DNA of 64,000 nt from an uncultured Roseobacter sp. (lineage in GTDB: Bacteria > Pseudomonadota > Alphaproteobacteria > Rhodobacterales > Rhodobacteraceae). The position numbers were made by a program, and so were the translations under genes. Numbering within the stretch: position 1 is the stretch's first letter; every line of letters starts with the position of its first letter. The DNA is taken from positions 62,001 through 126,000 of the forward strand of contig NZ_CANLXG010000002.1 of assembly GCF_947495025.1 (NCBI RefSeq), read 5' to 3'. The notes under the pieces were generated by a model. The model saw only the letters and a list, made by a program, of their open reading frames with translations. It did not search any database and was not told the DNA's origin. Shown here in pieces: positions 1 to 11,513 of this stretch.

Positions 1-187
1 GGCAGGCTGGTCAGATCGAGCATGTGCACACTGTGCCTGTCCCGGCAAGACTGTCAAATACCACGCGGTTTCACAGCGGTCGTTAACCCTGACCCGAAAT
101 TGCCCGATTGATTTCCTCTTTACGCCACGAGCGCCCTTTAAGACTTATTTTCAGTAAGTTTTTAACGATTGCCCGGAGTGTTTTCCT

Positions 188-829
188 GTGTTTTTCCACA
201 GTTTCGCATCTATTGCGCAAAAAAATCTATGGGCCAGCCTCAGACGGTTTGCCAACAGCCAGAGCGGCACGGTGACGTCGGAATTCGTTGTTGTTTCGGC
301 TCTGATCATCAGCCTCGCTGCCGGTGTGCTTCAGATGACGTCAGCGAGCACGAATGTTATGGCAGCAAAGGTTGGCGAGGAAGTCTTGTCCAAAAAAGCC
401 CCCTCGTCTGTCAAACACCGCCAACCTGCCGGGGGTGGCAATGCTGTGTCCTCCGGCGGTCTGCCCGAAACAGCTGGCAGTTCCGGACGACCGTCCTCTT
501 CCGGAGGACAACCGGCCGCAGGCGGCCAGACACCGCCCGCCGGTGACACGGCTGCAACAGAAGCGGGCGAAGGAAACCAGGGCGCATCTCCGACAGAAGC
601 TGAAACCGGCGGAACATCAGATTCGGCCGGTGAAAACCAGGAAGCCCCGGCAAAAGAAACTCAGACCGCTGAAAAGTCAGAGCCCTCTGAACCAGAGAAG
701 AGCAACAGCAGTACCTCGGACGAAACGGTACAGACAGACGATAAAGCAGGTGAACAGACTTACGCCAGCAATGAGCTTGACCCATCCTGCTACAAGAAGA
801 ACGGAAAGATCAGAAAACGCTGCCGCTGA
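188..829 (+). CDS. Flp-prepilin-like protein with low-complexity tail
   Basis: 213 residues from a GTG preceded by a GGAG about ten bases upstream; no ATG is available in frame. Residues 27-33 read G-T-V-T-S-E-F, matching the Flp/Tad prepilin cleavage pattern (Gly, four residues, Glu, aromatic), followed by one hydrophobic segment to about residue 50. The rest is a hydrophilic Gly/Pro/Ser/Glu/Thr-rich tail with no recognisable fold, ending in a short basic stretch with two cysteines. By family knowledge such N-termini are cut by prepilin peptidase and inserted in the inner membrane. No tad genes are in view, so a role in a Tad pilus or pseudopilus is inference. The 187 bases upstream show no gene. 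Confidence 0.7.
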   Translation: MFFHSFASIAQKNLWASLRRFANSQSGTVTSEFVVVSALIISLAAGVLQMTSASTNVMAAKVGEEVLSKKAPSSVKHRQPAGGGNAVSSGGLPETAGSSGRPSSSGGQPAAGGQTPPAGDTAATEAGEGNQGASPTEAETGGTSDSAGENQEAPAKETQTAEKSEPSEPEKSNSSTSDETVQTDDKAGEQTYASNELDPSCYKKNGKIRKRCR

Positions 830-836
830 ACCGGTG

Positions 837-1322
837 TCAGGCCGTCGTTGCCCGCAGGAACTCACGCAGCGTACAGGCCGGATCCCCGGCTCTCACCAGC
901 TGGTTTCGCACCTCTCGCCAGTCTGCTGGGTCAAAGTCAGGGAACACCGCATCCGGTTCCGATACTTCGACATCGACTTCTGTAATCAGCAACCTCTCCG
1001 CCAGCGGCATCAGTTCTGCATAAATTCTCTGCCCGCCGGCCCCGTAAATGCGGGTATAGCCTGCTTCATAGCACGCCGTTACTGCCTCAACAGGGTCAGC
1101 ACGGACCATCTCGGCAACACTTGTGTCCCGCGAAACAACACAGTTCAGCCTTCCGGGCAAAGGTCGCCGTGGCAGGCTGTTCCATGTGTTACGCCCCATA
1201 ATCAGCGCACCACCTGTGGTTTCGCGCTGAAAAACCCTGAGGTCTTCCGGCGCATGCCAGGGAATTTCATTTCCCTTTCCGATGGCTCCGTTCCGCGCCC
1301 GGGCGACGATCAGCGTCAGCAT
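837..1322 (-). CDS. folA: Dihydrofolate reductase
   Basis: 161 residues, the normal length for bacterial DHFR, which reduces dihydrofolate with NADPH. The protein begins M-L-T-L-I-V-A-R and carries the N-terminal G-A-I-G-K-G-N-E-I-P-W-H substrate loop and the M-G-R-N-T-W cofactor segment. The frame is open further upstream, but the ATG at 1322 lies one base after the thyA stop codon and gives the family's usual N-terminus. Downstream of thyA in an apparent two-gene operon: ThyA makes dihydrofolate, FolA recycles it. Its 3' end is 7 bp from the convergent prepilin-like gene. Confidence 0.95.
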   Translation of the reverse strand: MLTLIVARARNGAIGKGNEIPWHAPEDLRVFQRETTGGALIMGRNTWNSLPRRPLPGRLNCVVSRDTSVAEMVRADPVEAVTACYEAGYTRIYGAGGQRIYAELMPLAERLLITEVDVEVSEPDAVFPDFDPADWREVRNQLVRAGDPACTLREFLRATTA

Positions 1323-1323
1323 G

Positions 1324-2148
1324 TCAGACCGCAACCGGAGCTTTGATCGCCGGCATCGGATCATAGCCCACGAATTCAAAATCGTCGTAACGGAAGTCGA
1401 AAACTGAACCGACATCCCGCGTAAGCCGGAGCTGTGGCAGCGCGCGGGGTGTACGTGCCAGCTGCGTTTTCACCTGATCCAGATGATTGGAATAGATATG
1501 GGCGTCGCCCATGGTGTGCACGAAATCACCGGGTTCATAGCCCGTCACATGTGCCAGCATCACCTGAAGCAGAGCGTAAGAGGCAATGTTGAACGGCACG
1601 CCAAGGAACATGTCGGCCGAGCGCTGGTACAGCTGCAGGTGGAGTTTTCCGCCCGTGATCCTCACTTGCCACAGAGTGTGGCACGGGGGCAGCGCCATCT
1701 GGTCCACCTCCCCCGGATTCCAGGCCGATACGATAAGCCTGCGGCTGTCGGGCGTGCGGCGAATGGCTTCCACGAGAGTGCTGATCTGGTCAACCTCGCC
1801 GATCAGGAATCGCGCCTCTTCATCTTCTGTTCGGATCACTTTCGGGAAATGTCGCCACTGGTGTCCATAGACAGGCCCGAGATCACCGTTTTCGTCAGCC
1901 CATTCATCCCAGATCGAAACCCCGTTCTGTTGCAGGTAACGGATGTTCGTATCTCCTGACAAAAACCACAGCAGTTCATGAATGATCGAACGCAGATGAA
2001 GCTTCTTGGTCGTAACCAGCGGGAAGCCATCGCTCAGAGGATATCTGCACTGCAGGCCGAAATGTGAAATCGTTCCGGTTCCGGTCCGGTCTGTTGATTC
2101 CGTCCCCTGGTTCAGAACCATGCGCAATGCATCGTGATACTGTTGCAA
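1324..2148 (-). CDS. thyA: Thymidylate synthase
   Basis: 274 residues, close to the E. coli enzyme. Converts dUMP to dTMP using methylenetetrahydrofolate. The catalytic cysteine is C156 in A-L-P-P-C-H, with the folate-contacting R-T-G-T-G-T near residue 21 and the W-D-E-W-A segment near 80. First gene of the thyA-folA pair. The promoter should lie in the 188-base gap that separates it from the divergently transcribed gloA (2149-2336), where I see no further gene. Confidence 0.96.
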   Translation of the reverse strand: MQQYHDALRMVLNQGTESTDRTGTGTISHFGLQCRYPLSDGFPLVTTKKLHLRSIIHELLWFLSGDTNIRYLQQNGVSIWDEWADENGDLGPVYGHQWRHFPKVIRTEDEEARFLIGEVDQISTLVEAIRRTPDSRRLIVSAWNPGEVDQMALPPCHTLWQVRITGGKLHLQLYQRSADMFLGVPFNIASYALLQVMLAHVTGYEPGDFVHTMGDAHIYSNHLDQVKTQLARTPRALPQLRLTRDVGSVFDFRYDDFEFVGYDPMPAIKAPVAV

Positions 2149-2336
2149 ATTTCCCTCCCCGGGGATGGAGCCGGATGGCCCGGTTGTCCTTCAGCTGGAG
2201 ACAGCTTTAGCGCAATACCGGATGGAGGCAAAGCCAGAGCAGCCGGCCGCGATCACGATCGTGAGGTACCGGGTGGCAATGCCCGGCGGGCGTGTTACGT
2301 TTTAGCTGGAAATCATTAATCTACAGGAAGACTCCC

Positions 2337-2765
2337 ATGACGCTGAAGTATCTGCACACCATGGTCCGTGTGAAAAATCTTGATGACTCGATCGCCTTCT
2401 TCAGACTTCTGGGGCTGGAGGAAACGCGTCGTTTTGACAACGAAGGTGGCCGGTTCACACTCGTTTTCATGGCGCCACCGGGCCAGGAAGAGTGCCCCGT
2501 CGAGCTGACGTACAACTGGGACGGCGATGACGGCCTGCCATCGGACAGCCGGCATTTCGGGCACCTGGCGTACCGCGTCGGCAATATCTACGAAGTGTGC
2601 CAGCACCTGATGGACAATGGCGTCACGATCAATCGCCCGCCACGCGATGGGCACATGGCCTTCGTCCGGTCGCCGGACAACATCTCCATCGAACTGTTGC
2701 AGGAAGGTGAAAATCTCGCGCCTGCAGAACCGTGGTCAAGCATGGAGAACACCGGCCATTGGTAA
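2337..2765 (+). CDS. gloA: Lactoylglutathione lyase (glyoxalase I, VOC family)
   Basis: 142 residues starting at an ATG with AGGAAG just upstream; the frame extends further 5' but without a better start. Glyoxalase I isomerises the methylglyoxal-glutathione hemithioacetal to lactoylglutathione. The four metal ligands expected of the family are visible as H7, E56, H76 and E119, within two beta-alpha-beta-beta-beta repeats. The ending G-E-N-L-A-P-A-E-P-W is typical of alphaproteobacterial GloA. It overlaps the start of the next gene by a few bases, suggesting co-transcription. Confidence 0.92.
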   Translation: MTLKYLHTMVRVKNLDDSIAFFRLLGLEETRRFDNEGGRFTLVFMAPPGQEECPVELTYNWDGDDGLPSDSRHFGHLAYRVGNIYEVCQHLMDNGVTINRPPRDGHMAFVRSPDNISIELLQEGENLAPAEPWSSMENTGHW

Positions 2766-3469
2766 TCCGGTCCGCCCTTGTCGGCGCACTGCTTGTTGCA
2801 GGTGCCACTGCTGATGCCGCGGGATGTCGCCTGGCCCTTGTTCTGGCGATGGATGTCTCAAGCTCGGTAGATGCACGGGAAGATGCGTTGCAGCGCGGCG
2901 GCCTCGTCGCTGCGCTCACGGCTCCTGAGGTGCAGAGGGCTTTTTTCGCCAGCGATATTCCGGTGGCGCTGGCGGTATTCGAATGGTCCGGGCGATACAA
3001 TCAGGAAATTCTGCTGGACTGGGTTCTGATTGACAGGCCGGAAAAGCTTGTGAAGGCCGCTGAAACGGTGGCCACCAGCACGCGCAGCCACAATGACTTT
3101 CCGACAGCCATGGGGTACGCCCTGGGGTATGGCGCGGGCCTGCTGGAACGTGCGCCTGAGTGCCTTTACCAGACGATCGACATCGCCGGTGACGGACAGA
3201 ACAATGAGGGTTTCGGACCAGAGCAGGCCTATCGCGAGTTCCCTTTTGACGGCGTTACGGTCAATGGTCTTGTTGTCAACGGAGCTGATTACGAAGCCGA
3301 AACCGGTCTGATTGCTTTTTACAAGGCAGAAGTGCTGCACGGTCCCGGCGCATTTATCGAAATAGCGCAGGGGTTCGAGGACTATGAACGTGCCATGCGC
3401 AGGAAACTGGAACGTGAGGTGACACCTCCTGTGATCGGGTTGGCGGCGTCTGTGGCGACAGGGGGCTGA
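2759..3469 (+). CDS. Exported DUF1194 (VWA-like) protein, first copy
   Basis: 236 residues from a TTG at 2759 with GGAG twelve bases upstream; a GTG at 2732 is an alternative. The N-terminus is a signal peptide ending near A-D-A-A-G. Residues 32-36 are D-V-S-S-S, a DxSxS metal-ion-dependent adhesion motif of von Willebrand A folds, and I-A-G-D-G-Q-N-N-E corresponds to the conserved DUF1194 D-G segment. There is no C-terminal membrane anchor, so the product is probably periplasmic or secreted. DUF1194 has no established function. It is followed after 3 bp by a paralogue and overlaps gloA by 7 bp. Confidence 0.85.
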   Translation: MVIRSALVGALLVAGATADAAGCRLALVLAMDVSSSVDAREDALQRGGLVAALTAPEVQRAFFASDIPVALAVFEWSGRYNQEILLDWVLIDRPEKLVKAAETVATSTRSHNDFPTAMGYALGYGAGLLERAPECLYQTIDIAGDGQNNEGFGPEQAYREFPFDGVTVNGLVVNGADYEAETGLIAFYKAEVLHGPGAFIEIAQGFEDYERAMRRKLEREVTPPVIGLAASVATGG

Positions 3470-3472
3470 TCG

Positions 3473-4189
3473 GTGCGCATCACCATCGCGTTTGTATTGT
3501 CATTTTTGTCCGGACAGCCACTGGCGGCGGACGAATCCTGCCGGCAGGCGCTTGCGCTTGGTCTGGATGTGTCGGGTTCAGTCGATCTTCGGGAATACCG
3601 CCTTCAGATTGACGGGCTGGTAACCGCACTGAACAATCCTGATGTGGTTTCTCTGCTGCTGTCGACACCATCTGCTCCTGTGTCTCTTATTATTTACGAA
3701 TGGAGTGGGCCGGACGATCAGGCGGTTCTGGTGCCGTGGACAGCAATCCGCGGGCCCGCTGATCTGCGCGACATCAGCGTTATCCTGTCGCGAACAGAAC
3801 GCAGAAGCAGCACGCCGGGTACCGCACTGGGCACCGCGATGGCGCTCGGCGCGTCTTTGCTGACCCAGAAAGACCACTGCTGGAAAAAGACCCTGGATAT
3901 ATCAGGCGATGGTAAATCCAACCTGGGGCCAAGGCCGCGGGATGTCAGGACCGATGTCTCTGATCTTGGTATAACGGTGAATGCTCTTGTCATCGGCGCC
4001 GACTCACCGGCTTCAGGCGATCGTCGGCAACAGGAACTGGGCGAGCTTTCGTCTTACTTCCGGGCCGAGGTAATCACGGGCCCGGATTCTTTTGTTCAGA
4101 CGGCCATCGGGTTTGAGGCATATGCAGACGCCATGACACTCAAACTGAAACGCGAACTCGAAGGGCTGGCCATCAGTGCGCTTCAGTAG
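3473..4189 (+). CDS. Exported DUF1194 (VWA-like) protein, second copy
   Basis: 238 residues from a GTG with a G-run upstream. Signal peptide to about residue 19, then D32-V-S-G-S as MIDAS motif and D-I-S-G-D-G-K-S-N matching the D-G segment of the first copy. The two copies share the F/Y-E-W-S-G segment and the closing F-E-x-Y-A/E-x-A-M-x-x-K-L-x-R-E, so they are tandem duplicates that have diverged considerably. Probably one operon with gloA. Function unknown; metal-dependent ligand binding outside the cytoplasm is inference from the fold. Confidence 0.85.
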   Translation: MRITIAFVLSFLSGQPLAADESCRQALALGLDVSGSVDLREYRLQIDGLVTALNNPDVVSLLLSTPSAPVSLIIYEWSGPDDQAVLVPWTAIRGPADLRDISVILSRTERRSSTPGTALGTAMALGASLLTQKDHCWKKTLDISGDGKSNLGPRPRDVRTDVSDLGITVNALVIGADSPASGDRRQQELGELSSYFRAEVITGPDSFVQTAIGFEAYADAMTLKLKRELEGLAISALQ

Positions 4190-4695
4190 ATATAGCGAAT
4201 CTGGTCAGACCAGTAGCGTTCCATACGTTTCAGCGACGTCGTGATGTCATCGATACCCGCCGGACCGAGGACCCCTTTGTCTTCGAGACCTTCCGCATGA
4301 CGAAGGAACAGCGTTGACACGACATCGCGGATCTTGCGGCCCTTGTCGGTCAGACGAACGCGTACCGACCGGCGGTCGATTTCACAGCGCTGGTGGTGCA
4401 TATAACCCATCTCGACCAGTTTCTTCAGGTTGTAGCTGACGTTGCTGCCCTGATAGTACCCACGGCTTTTCAGTTCACCCGCAGTTACTTCGTTGTCGCC
4501 GATATTGAACAGCAACAGGGCCTGTACAGCGTTGATCTCCAGCACACCGACGCGCTCAAACTCGTCCTTGATCACATCAAGCAGCAGCCGGTGGAGACGT
4601 TCCACCAGCGAAAGGGCCTCAAGATAACTGACCATGAAACCCTGATTCTGCCCCCCTTGGGGCAGGTCTGTCTGGATCTGATCCTGGATACTCAT
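4183..4695 (-). CDS. MarR-family winged-helix regulator
   Basis: 170 residues from the ATG at 4695, which has GGAG nine bases upstream; two earlier in-frame starts lack a site. The winged helix spans about residues 50-130, with V-T-A-G-E-L-K-S-R and a recognition helix G-S-N-V-S-Y-N-L-K-K-L, then D-R-R-S-V-R-V-R-L-T as the wing. Homologues of this length are conserved in Rhodobacterales and Rhizobiales; LdtR-type regulators are one possible relative, which I cannot confirm. It stands alone and ends 7 bp inside the convergent DUF1194 gene. Confidence 0.85.
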   Translation of the reverse strand: MSIQDQIQTDLPQGGQNQGFMVSYLEALSLVERLHRLLLDVIKDEFERVGVLEINAVQALLLFNIGDNEVTAGELKSRGYYQGSNVSYNLKKLVEMGYMHHQRCEIDRRSVRVRLTDKGRKIRDVVSTLFLRHAEGLEDKGVLGPAGIDDITTSLKRMERYWSDQIRYIY

Positions 4696-4756
4696 ACACG
4701 CGCTCCGATTCATTCTGATTTGCACAGAAATTGAGACGGAAACGCCAATATTTCGT

Positions 4757-4787
4757 TAAAAACCCGAAAAACAGGCGCGCGGTGCCC

Positions 4788-4798
<11 letters not shown>
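4757..4798 (-). terminator. Rho-independent terminator of the XRE-sdhE operon
   Basis: Minus-strand CGCGCGG (4798-4792) pairs with CCGCGCG (4782-4776) around a nine-base loop, followed by two T-runs (4771-4767 and 4762-4758). The hairpin overlaps the last codons of sdhE. Confidence 0.6.
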
Positions 4799-6739
<1,941 letters not shown>

Positions 6740-6745
6740 CGGGAT

Positions 6746-7186
6746 ATGGCCGCCGATCTGCCTGAGTATTTCTTTCGTATCCGGGACAACGGCGCCGCTG
6801 TTTTCCGGGTAGAAGCAGAAAACCGGCTCAGACGACTGGACCTTCAGCAGATCGCCTTTGCAAACACACGCAACGGCGATATCCGGCCTCATGGCAACCG
6901 GGCATTGTCCGAAGCGGAGGTATCGGCCATCAGGAGCTGGCTGGATAACCGCCGGTCGGTTCTGGAGCAACGCAGCAGGGACGAAGTCAGGCACACAATT
7001 GAACAGATCAACATGACAGCGCACTGGATACAGTCAGATGCCAGTCATGAAGAGGTTTCGGAGGTGTCGGATCAGCTCCTGCTCGCTCTGCATGACCTCA
7101 GATCTGTTCTGGTGCGGAAAATGGCTGCGGGAATCGACGGCGACAAAGATGGCGGCACACACACGCGCCACCCGCATAGCGGGTAA
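6746..7186 (+). CDS. Conserved hypothetical protein downstream of aatA
   Basis: 146 residues, starting 6 bp after the aminotransferase stop codon, so probably co-transcribed. No signal peptide or membrane segment. The opening Y-F-F-R-I-R-D-N-G-A-A-V-F-R-V reads like a small beta-hairpin domain; residues about 55-125 are predicted helical and charged. I do not recognise a family and assign no function. The 260 bases that follow (7187-7446) hold no gene that I can see. Confidence 0.7.
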   Translation: MAADLPEYFFRIRDNGAAVFRVEAENRLRRLDLQQIAFANTRNGDIRPHGNRALSEAEVSAIRSWLDNRRSVLEQRSRDEVRHTIEQINMTAHWIQSDASHEEVSEVSDQLLLALHDLRSVLVRKMAAGIDGDKDGGTHTRHPHSG

Positions 7187-7446
7187 AAACGTATTGTCAC
7201 TCGTGACCTTTAAAAACTGCCGGAATTTCTCAAAGACCAAAGCGCATCTCAGCTCAGACGCCTGATACGATCCTCACAAGTCACCGGAAAAACTGCATTT
7301 ATCTCAGTTCGCGGAACTGCGGGCACATTCAGTTTGCGCACTTGCACCAGGCGGATGTCGCCCATTTCCCGCTCCGGATTAAACCTTTATTCAGGGTTCT
7401 TCGCGCCAGAATGTCGCAGTTTTAACAGTACCGGGAATTCTGCAAA

Positions 7447-8601
7447 ATGTTTCATCTCACCAGAATGACAGCGCTCGCCGCAGCGCTGTGCGTTGGCGGG
7501 CCGCTGGCGGCCGGACAGGGCGTTTCAGACGACACGATCAAACTGGCACAGGTCGCCGCCATGGAAGGTCCGGCTGCCGCTCTGGGAACCGGAATGCGGC
7601 AGGGCATGCTGGCCGCGTTCGAAGAAGCAAACCGGGCCGGCGGCATCAACGGGCGCATGATCTCCCTGACGAGCATTGATGACGGCTACGAACCGGACCG
7701 CTCGGTCGCAGAAGTGCGCACCATCATCGAAAGCGACGACTATCTGGCGCTTGTGGGTCCCGTTGGCACGCCGACAACAAAAGCAACACAGCCGATTGCG
7801 ACAGAAGCGGGCATGCCGATGATCGCACCATTCACGGGCGCTGGTTTCCTGCGCGCTCCGGAACTGGACAACGTTGTAAACGTACGCGCGACCTATGATG
7901 CAGAAACACAGGCCTGGATCGACCACCTTGTGGATGTCGAAGGCCTGACGGACATCGCCATTCTTTACCAGGATGACGGCTTTGGCCGTGTTGGCCTGTC
8001 TGGCGTAACAAAAGCCATGGAAGCACGCGGTATGTCGCTTGTGGCGGAGGGAAGCTACACCCGTAACACAGTCGCCGTGAAATCTGCGTTGCTGGAAATC
8101 CGTAAAGCCAAGCCACAGGCGATTGTTATGGTCGGCGCGTACAAGCCGCTTGCCGAGTTCATCAAGCTTTCCCGCAAGATGAAAATGGATGCCACCTTCG
8201 TGACGATTTCATTCGTCGGGTCCAAAGCGCTGGCGGCAGAACTGGGTGCCGACGGAGAAGGTGTGATCATCAGTCAGGTCGTGCCTCAGCCCTGGGACAC
8301 AAATCTGCCGATCGTCGCAGAATACCAGGCGGCACTGAGCGCGCTTGACGCATCCGCGGAACCGGGATTTGTGTCGCTCGAAGGTTATGTTGCCGGACGC
8401 CTCACAATCGAAGGTCTGCGTAACGCCGGTGCCGATCTCTCCCGGGAAACCTTTATGGCAGCCATGAATAATCTTGGCACGGTTGATTTCGGTGGGATGA
8501 CAATGACATTCGGCGCTGGTGACAACCAGGGATCTGACGATGTCTTCCTGACCCGGATAGAAACTGATGGCTCCTTTACGGCGATGTCGCCGGGTAGCTG
8601 A
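7447..8601 (+). CDS. ABC-type branched-chain amino acid-like substrate-binding protein
   Basis: 384 residues with a signal peptide (about 1-22, cleavage near G-Q-G) followed by a type I periplasmic binding fold of the LivJ/amide-binding class: [21 protein letters not shown], and G-R-M-I-S-L-T with the D-D-G-Y-E-P-D-R segment. Start is the ATG after GGGAA. The expected permease and ATPase genes are absent nearby; it is followed by a strong terminator and a chemoreceptor gene. The ligand cannot be told from sequence. Confidence 0.88.
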   Translation: MFHLTRMTALAAALCVGGPLAAGQGVSDDTIKLAQVAAMEGPAAALGTGMRQGMLAAFEEANRAGGINGRMISLTSIDDGYEPDRSVAEVRTIIESDDYLALVGPVGTPTTKATQPIATEAGMPMIAPFTGAGFLRAPELDNVVNVRATYDAETQAWIDHLVDVEGLTDIAILYQDDGFGRVGLSGVTKAMEARGMSLVAEGSYTRNTVAVKSALLEIRKAKPQAIVMVGAYKPLAEFIKLSRKMKMDATFVTISFVGSKALAAELGADGEGVIISQVVPQPWDTNLPIVAEYQAALSALDASAEPGFVSLEGYVAGRLTIEGLRNAGADLSRETFMAAMNNLGTVDFGGMTMTFGAGDNQGSDDVFLTRIETDGSFTAMSPGS

Positions 8602-8608
8602 TACAGCG

Positions 8609-8646
8609 GGGCTGTCCGGTAACAGATACCGGACAGCCCATTTTTT
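8609..8646 (+). terminator. Rho-independent terminator after the binding-protein gene
   Basis: A perfect 13-bp stem, GGGCTGTCCGGTA at 8609-8621 with its complement at 8627-8639, a five-base loop and six T's. It lies 7 bp after the stop codon and 33 bp before the chemoreceptor start. Confidence 0.93.
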
Positions 8647-8678
8647 CTAAAAATTCTTCGGTCAGGAAAGCATCCGTC

Positions 8679-11444
8679 ATGAAAAATCTGGTCTCTCGTC
8701 TTTTCGGGTCGGTGCTGACCCGGCTTGCACTGATTTTCGGTGCGCTGGCCGCAACCACCATGGCCGCAATCGTTGTCAGCTGGATCGTCTTCCAGTCGAT
8801 TGCAACCAGCATGACGGTTCTGTCCGATGAAAGGCTGCCGGAGCTCAGAGACAGTGCCGCTGTTGTATCAGTCGCCGACCGGCTGCGCGGGCTTCTGTCT
8901 GACCTGCTGATTGCCCAGGAGACCAGTGACCTTGAAGCCCTGGAGCTTAAGACGCAACTGGTGCTGCAGGACATTCGCAATGCTGCTTCAGCGTTTGACC
9001 CCGAAAAACAACAGGAGTTATCCGCGAGAATCGACACGGTTGAAAGCGCGCTCACAAACCTCAGAAACGCACGCAACGCAGAGTTCACAAGCACCAGCGG
9101 CGTCGCCAATGCTGTCGCAGCCGCCCTGAAGCGTGCAACCGAAGCTACCGGAATGCTTGCAGAAGCCTCTGACAATGCGTTCTTTGATCTGATCATCGGG
9201 GGCGAAGATACGATCGCGGATATCGATGCAACGCTGTCGCAACTCATTGAGGCGGACTTTGCTCTGTACCAGTCCGCGCTGTCAGTACGCGCCGAAGTAA
9301 ACCTCATATCCGGACTTGCCTTCGGTATGACACAGACCCGAGACACCGCAATCAGGTCAATTCTCCAGGATCTGGGAAATGCCGCCGATGACAGGTTGTC
9401 CGGGCTTCTGCCCGCGCTCTCGGACGCGCCGGCGACACAGGATGTTGCAACTCTTGTTGATGCAGCACAACAGGAGTTCCGGGACCTCTTCACCCAGTCG
9501 CGCAGTCTGCTCCGGCCTTCTGATATACTTTCCACGAGACAGGAAATTGACGCTGCCCTGTCGTCAGCGCTCGACGATATTTACTTCGAGCTGGTGATCA
9601 ACAGCGATGATGCAAAGACCGACAACTCAGAAGCAATTCAGGCGCTTCTGGATGACCAGGTCGCCCGGATCAGAACCCAGGCAACACTCGATTCCGCCGT
9701 GCAGTCGTTCTTCGCCACAGCAATGCAGACAGCGCTGTCGCGCGACGCGCTTGAGCTGGCTCAGCGTGCCGATATGCTACGGGTTGCGGAATTGCGGCTG
9801 AAAGATGCGAAAAGCGGAGTTGCTTCGGACATAAGCGCGCCACTGAATGCAATCCTTGAAATCTCAGATCCGGCCACCGGCATTGTAGCAATACGCGCAG
9901 CGGCATTTGATGCGCAGTCGAACGCGAGGGAGGCAACACTTATCGCGGCAGAAGCTGTTCGCAATATCTCTGTCACTGTGAGCGAGTTTGCGTCCGCATC
10001 TCAGAGCCATATCGAAGCGACATCCGCCCAGCTGAATTCAGAAGTTGCCGCGGCGCGCGCAGATCTTCAGCTGATTGGCATGCTGAGTGCGGCAATCGTT
10101 GCGCTTGCTCCAGTCCTGATATGGCTGATGGTCACGCGACCGCTCAACAGTGTCACCGCCATAACCGAACGGCTGGCGCAAGGCGACCTCTCGGAAATTG
10201 AGAACGCTTCGCGTTACAAGGGTGAGATTGGCCGGCTCGCACGGGCGCTTGAGGTTTTCCGCAACAATGCGCTCGAACGGGTGCAGATGCAGGAAGAAGA
10301 AAAGAAACGCGACGCTGAAATTCGCGAAAGTGAGAAGAAGGCGGAGCAGGCAAAGCGGGACGCAGAAGAAAAAGAACGTGTCGCAGAAGCAGAGCGAGAA
10401 CAGGAGATGCGCGAACGCGAACAGGCAGAGCGTGCGCGCGAAGAAGAGATACGCCGGGCGAACGAAGCTGAGCGCGCCGCCAGAGCCCGCGAGCAGGAAA
10501 CTGTTGTAGGTGAACTGGCTTCCGGTCTGCGAAAACTGTCGTCCGGAGATCTGACTCATATGATTGAAACAGAATTTCCCGGTGAATATGCCGCTCTCAG
10601 AAATGACTACAATCTGGCAGTAGAAAACCTTGCCGATCTGGTACGTCGCATCGGAGAGAGCGCCGGCACGATTGACACCAGCAGCGCCGAAATTGCGTCC
10701 TCAGCCCTGGATCTGTCGCGCCGCACCGAAAACTCTGCTGCAACGCTCGAGGAAACCGCCGCAGCTCTCAATGAACTGACAAGCAGCGTCTCTTCCGCGG
10801 CTCAGGGCGCAAAGGAAGCGGCAAACACCGTGGACAGAGTCCGCACAGATGCAGAATCCAGCGAAACCGTTATGCATGAAGCTGTTGCCGCCATGGGAGA
10901 GATTGAAAGCTCATCAGGCGAAATTGCCAAAATCGTCGAAGTGATTGACTCAATCGCATTCCAGACGAACCTGCTGGCTCTGAACGCCGGAGTGGAGGCA
11001 GCGCGAGCAGGCGACGCAGGCCGGGGTTTCGCCGTGGTCGCCTCTGAGGTGCGTATCCTTGCGCACCGCTGCTCAGAGGCTGCGCTGCAGATCAACGAAC
11101 TGATCTCGTCCTCAACCGGTCACGTTGAAAAGGGCGTCACACTTATGGACGAGACCAAAGATGCTCTCGGCAAAATCCTCAGAGGCATTGTTGACGTGTC
11201 CCAGAACGTTTCCGACATCGCTCTTTCTGCCGCCGAACAATCCAGCGGTATTGCAGAAATTAACACTGCGGTTGAAACACTTGACCGCGGGACGCAACAG
11301 AATGCAGCGATGTTCGAAGAAACGACCGCGGCCAGTCAGTCACTGACTGCAGAAGCCTCACAGCTGACCCGCACAATTTCAAGTTTCCGCATATCGGACA
11401 ATGAGGCCGCGCAGTACGACAGAGACGAAAGCGATGCCGCATAA
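8679..11444 (+). CDS. Methyl-accepting chemotaxis protein with long linker coil
   Basis: 921 residues, longer than a typical receptor (about 550). Transmembrane helix 1 is at about 13-40, then a long predicted-helical sensory region to about 462, transmembrane helix 2 at about 463-487, a HAMP domain to about 540, a highly charged Glu/Arg/Lys coil at about 535-608, a second HAMP-like segment ([10 protein letters not shown]), and the signalling domain with its hairpin tip near [25 protein letters not shown]. The family signals to CheA/CheW at the inner membrane. No che genes are in the window. The orphan binding protein upstream is a candidate ligand partner (inference). Confidence 0.92.
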   Translation: MKNLVSRLFGSVLTRLALIFGALAATTMAAIVVSWIVFQSIATSMTVLSDERLPELRDSAAVVSVADRLRGLLSDLLIAQETSDLEALELKTQLVLQDIRNAASAFDPEKQQELSARIDTVESALTNLRNARNAEFTSTSGVANAVAAALKRATEATGMLAEASDNAFFDLIIGGEDTIADIDATLSQLIEADFALYQSALSVRAEVNLISGLAFGMTQTRDTAIRSILQDLGNAADDRLSGLLPALSDAPATQDVATLVDAAQQEFRDLFTQSRSLLRPSDILSTRQEIDAALSSALDDIYFELVINSDDAKTDNSEAIQALLDDQVARIRTQATLDSAVQSFFATAMQTALSRDALELAQRADMLRVAELRLKDAKSGVASDISAPLNAILEISDPATGIVAIRAAAFDAQSNAREATLIAAEAVRNISVTVSEFASASQSHIEATSAQLNSEVAAARADLQLIGMLSAAIVALAPVLIWLMVTRPLNSVTAITERLAQGDLSEIENASRYKGEIGRLARALEVFRNNALERVQMQEEEKKRDAEIRESEKKAEQAKRDAEEKERVAEAEREQEMREREQAERAREEEIRRANEAERAARAREQETVVGELASGLRKLSSGDLTHMIETEFPGEYAALRNDYNLAVENLADLVRRIGESAGTIDTSSAEIASSALDLSRRTENSAATLEETAAALNELTSSVSSAAQGAKEAANTVDRVRTDAESSETVMHEAVAAMGEIESSSGEIAKIVEVIDSIAFQTNLLALNAGVEAARAGDAGRGFAVVASEVRILAHRCSEAALQINELISSSTGHVEKGVTLMDETKDALGKILRGIVDVSQNVSDIALSAAEQSSGIAEINTAVETLDRGTQQNAAMFEETTAASQSLTAEASQLTRTISSFRISDNEAAQYDRDESDAA

Positions 11445-11513
11445 CACCGGATTTCGGGGCAGTCGGACAGAGTCCCCCGAAAGCGCCCCGGTTTCCCACT
11501 GAGAAGAATGCGA

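Noticed and set aside
354..1346. 330-codon plus-strand frame overlapping the prepilin-like gene and folA
   Set aside because: Arg/Pro-rich out-of-frame translation across two real genes.
11445..11513. Possible terminator between the chemoreceptor and ychF
   Set aside because: CGGGGC and GCCCCG can pair, and TTTCGGGG with CCCCGAAA, but the two are mutually exclusive and no T-run follows; too weak to annotate.
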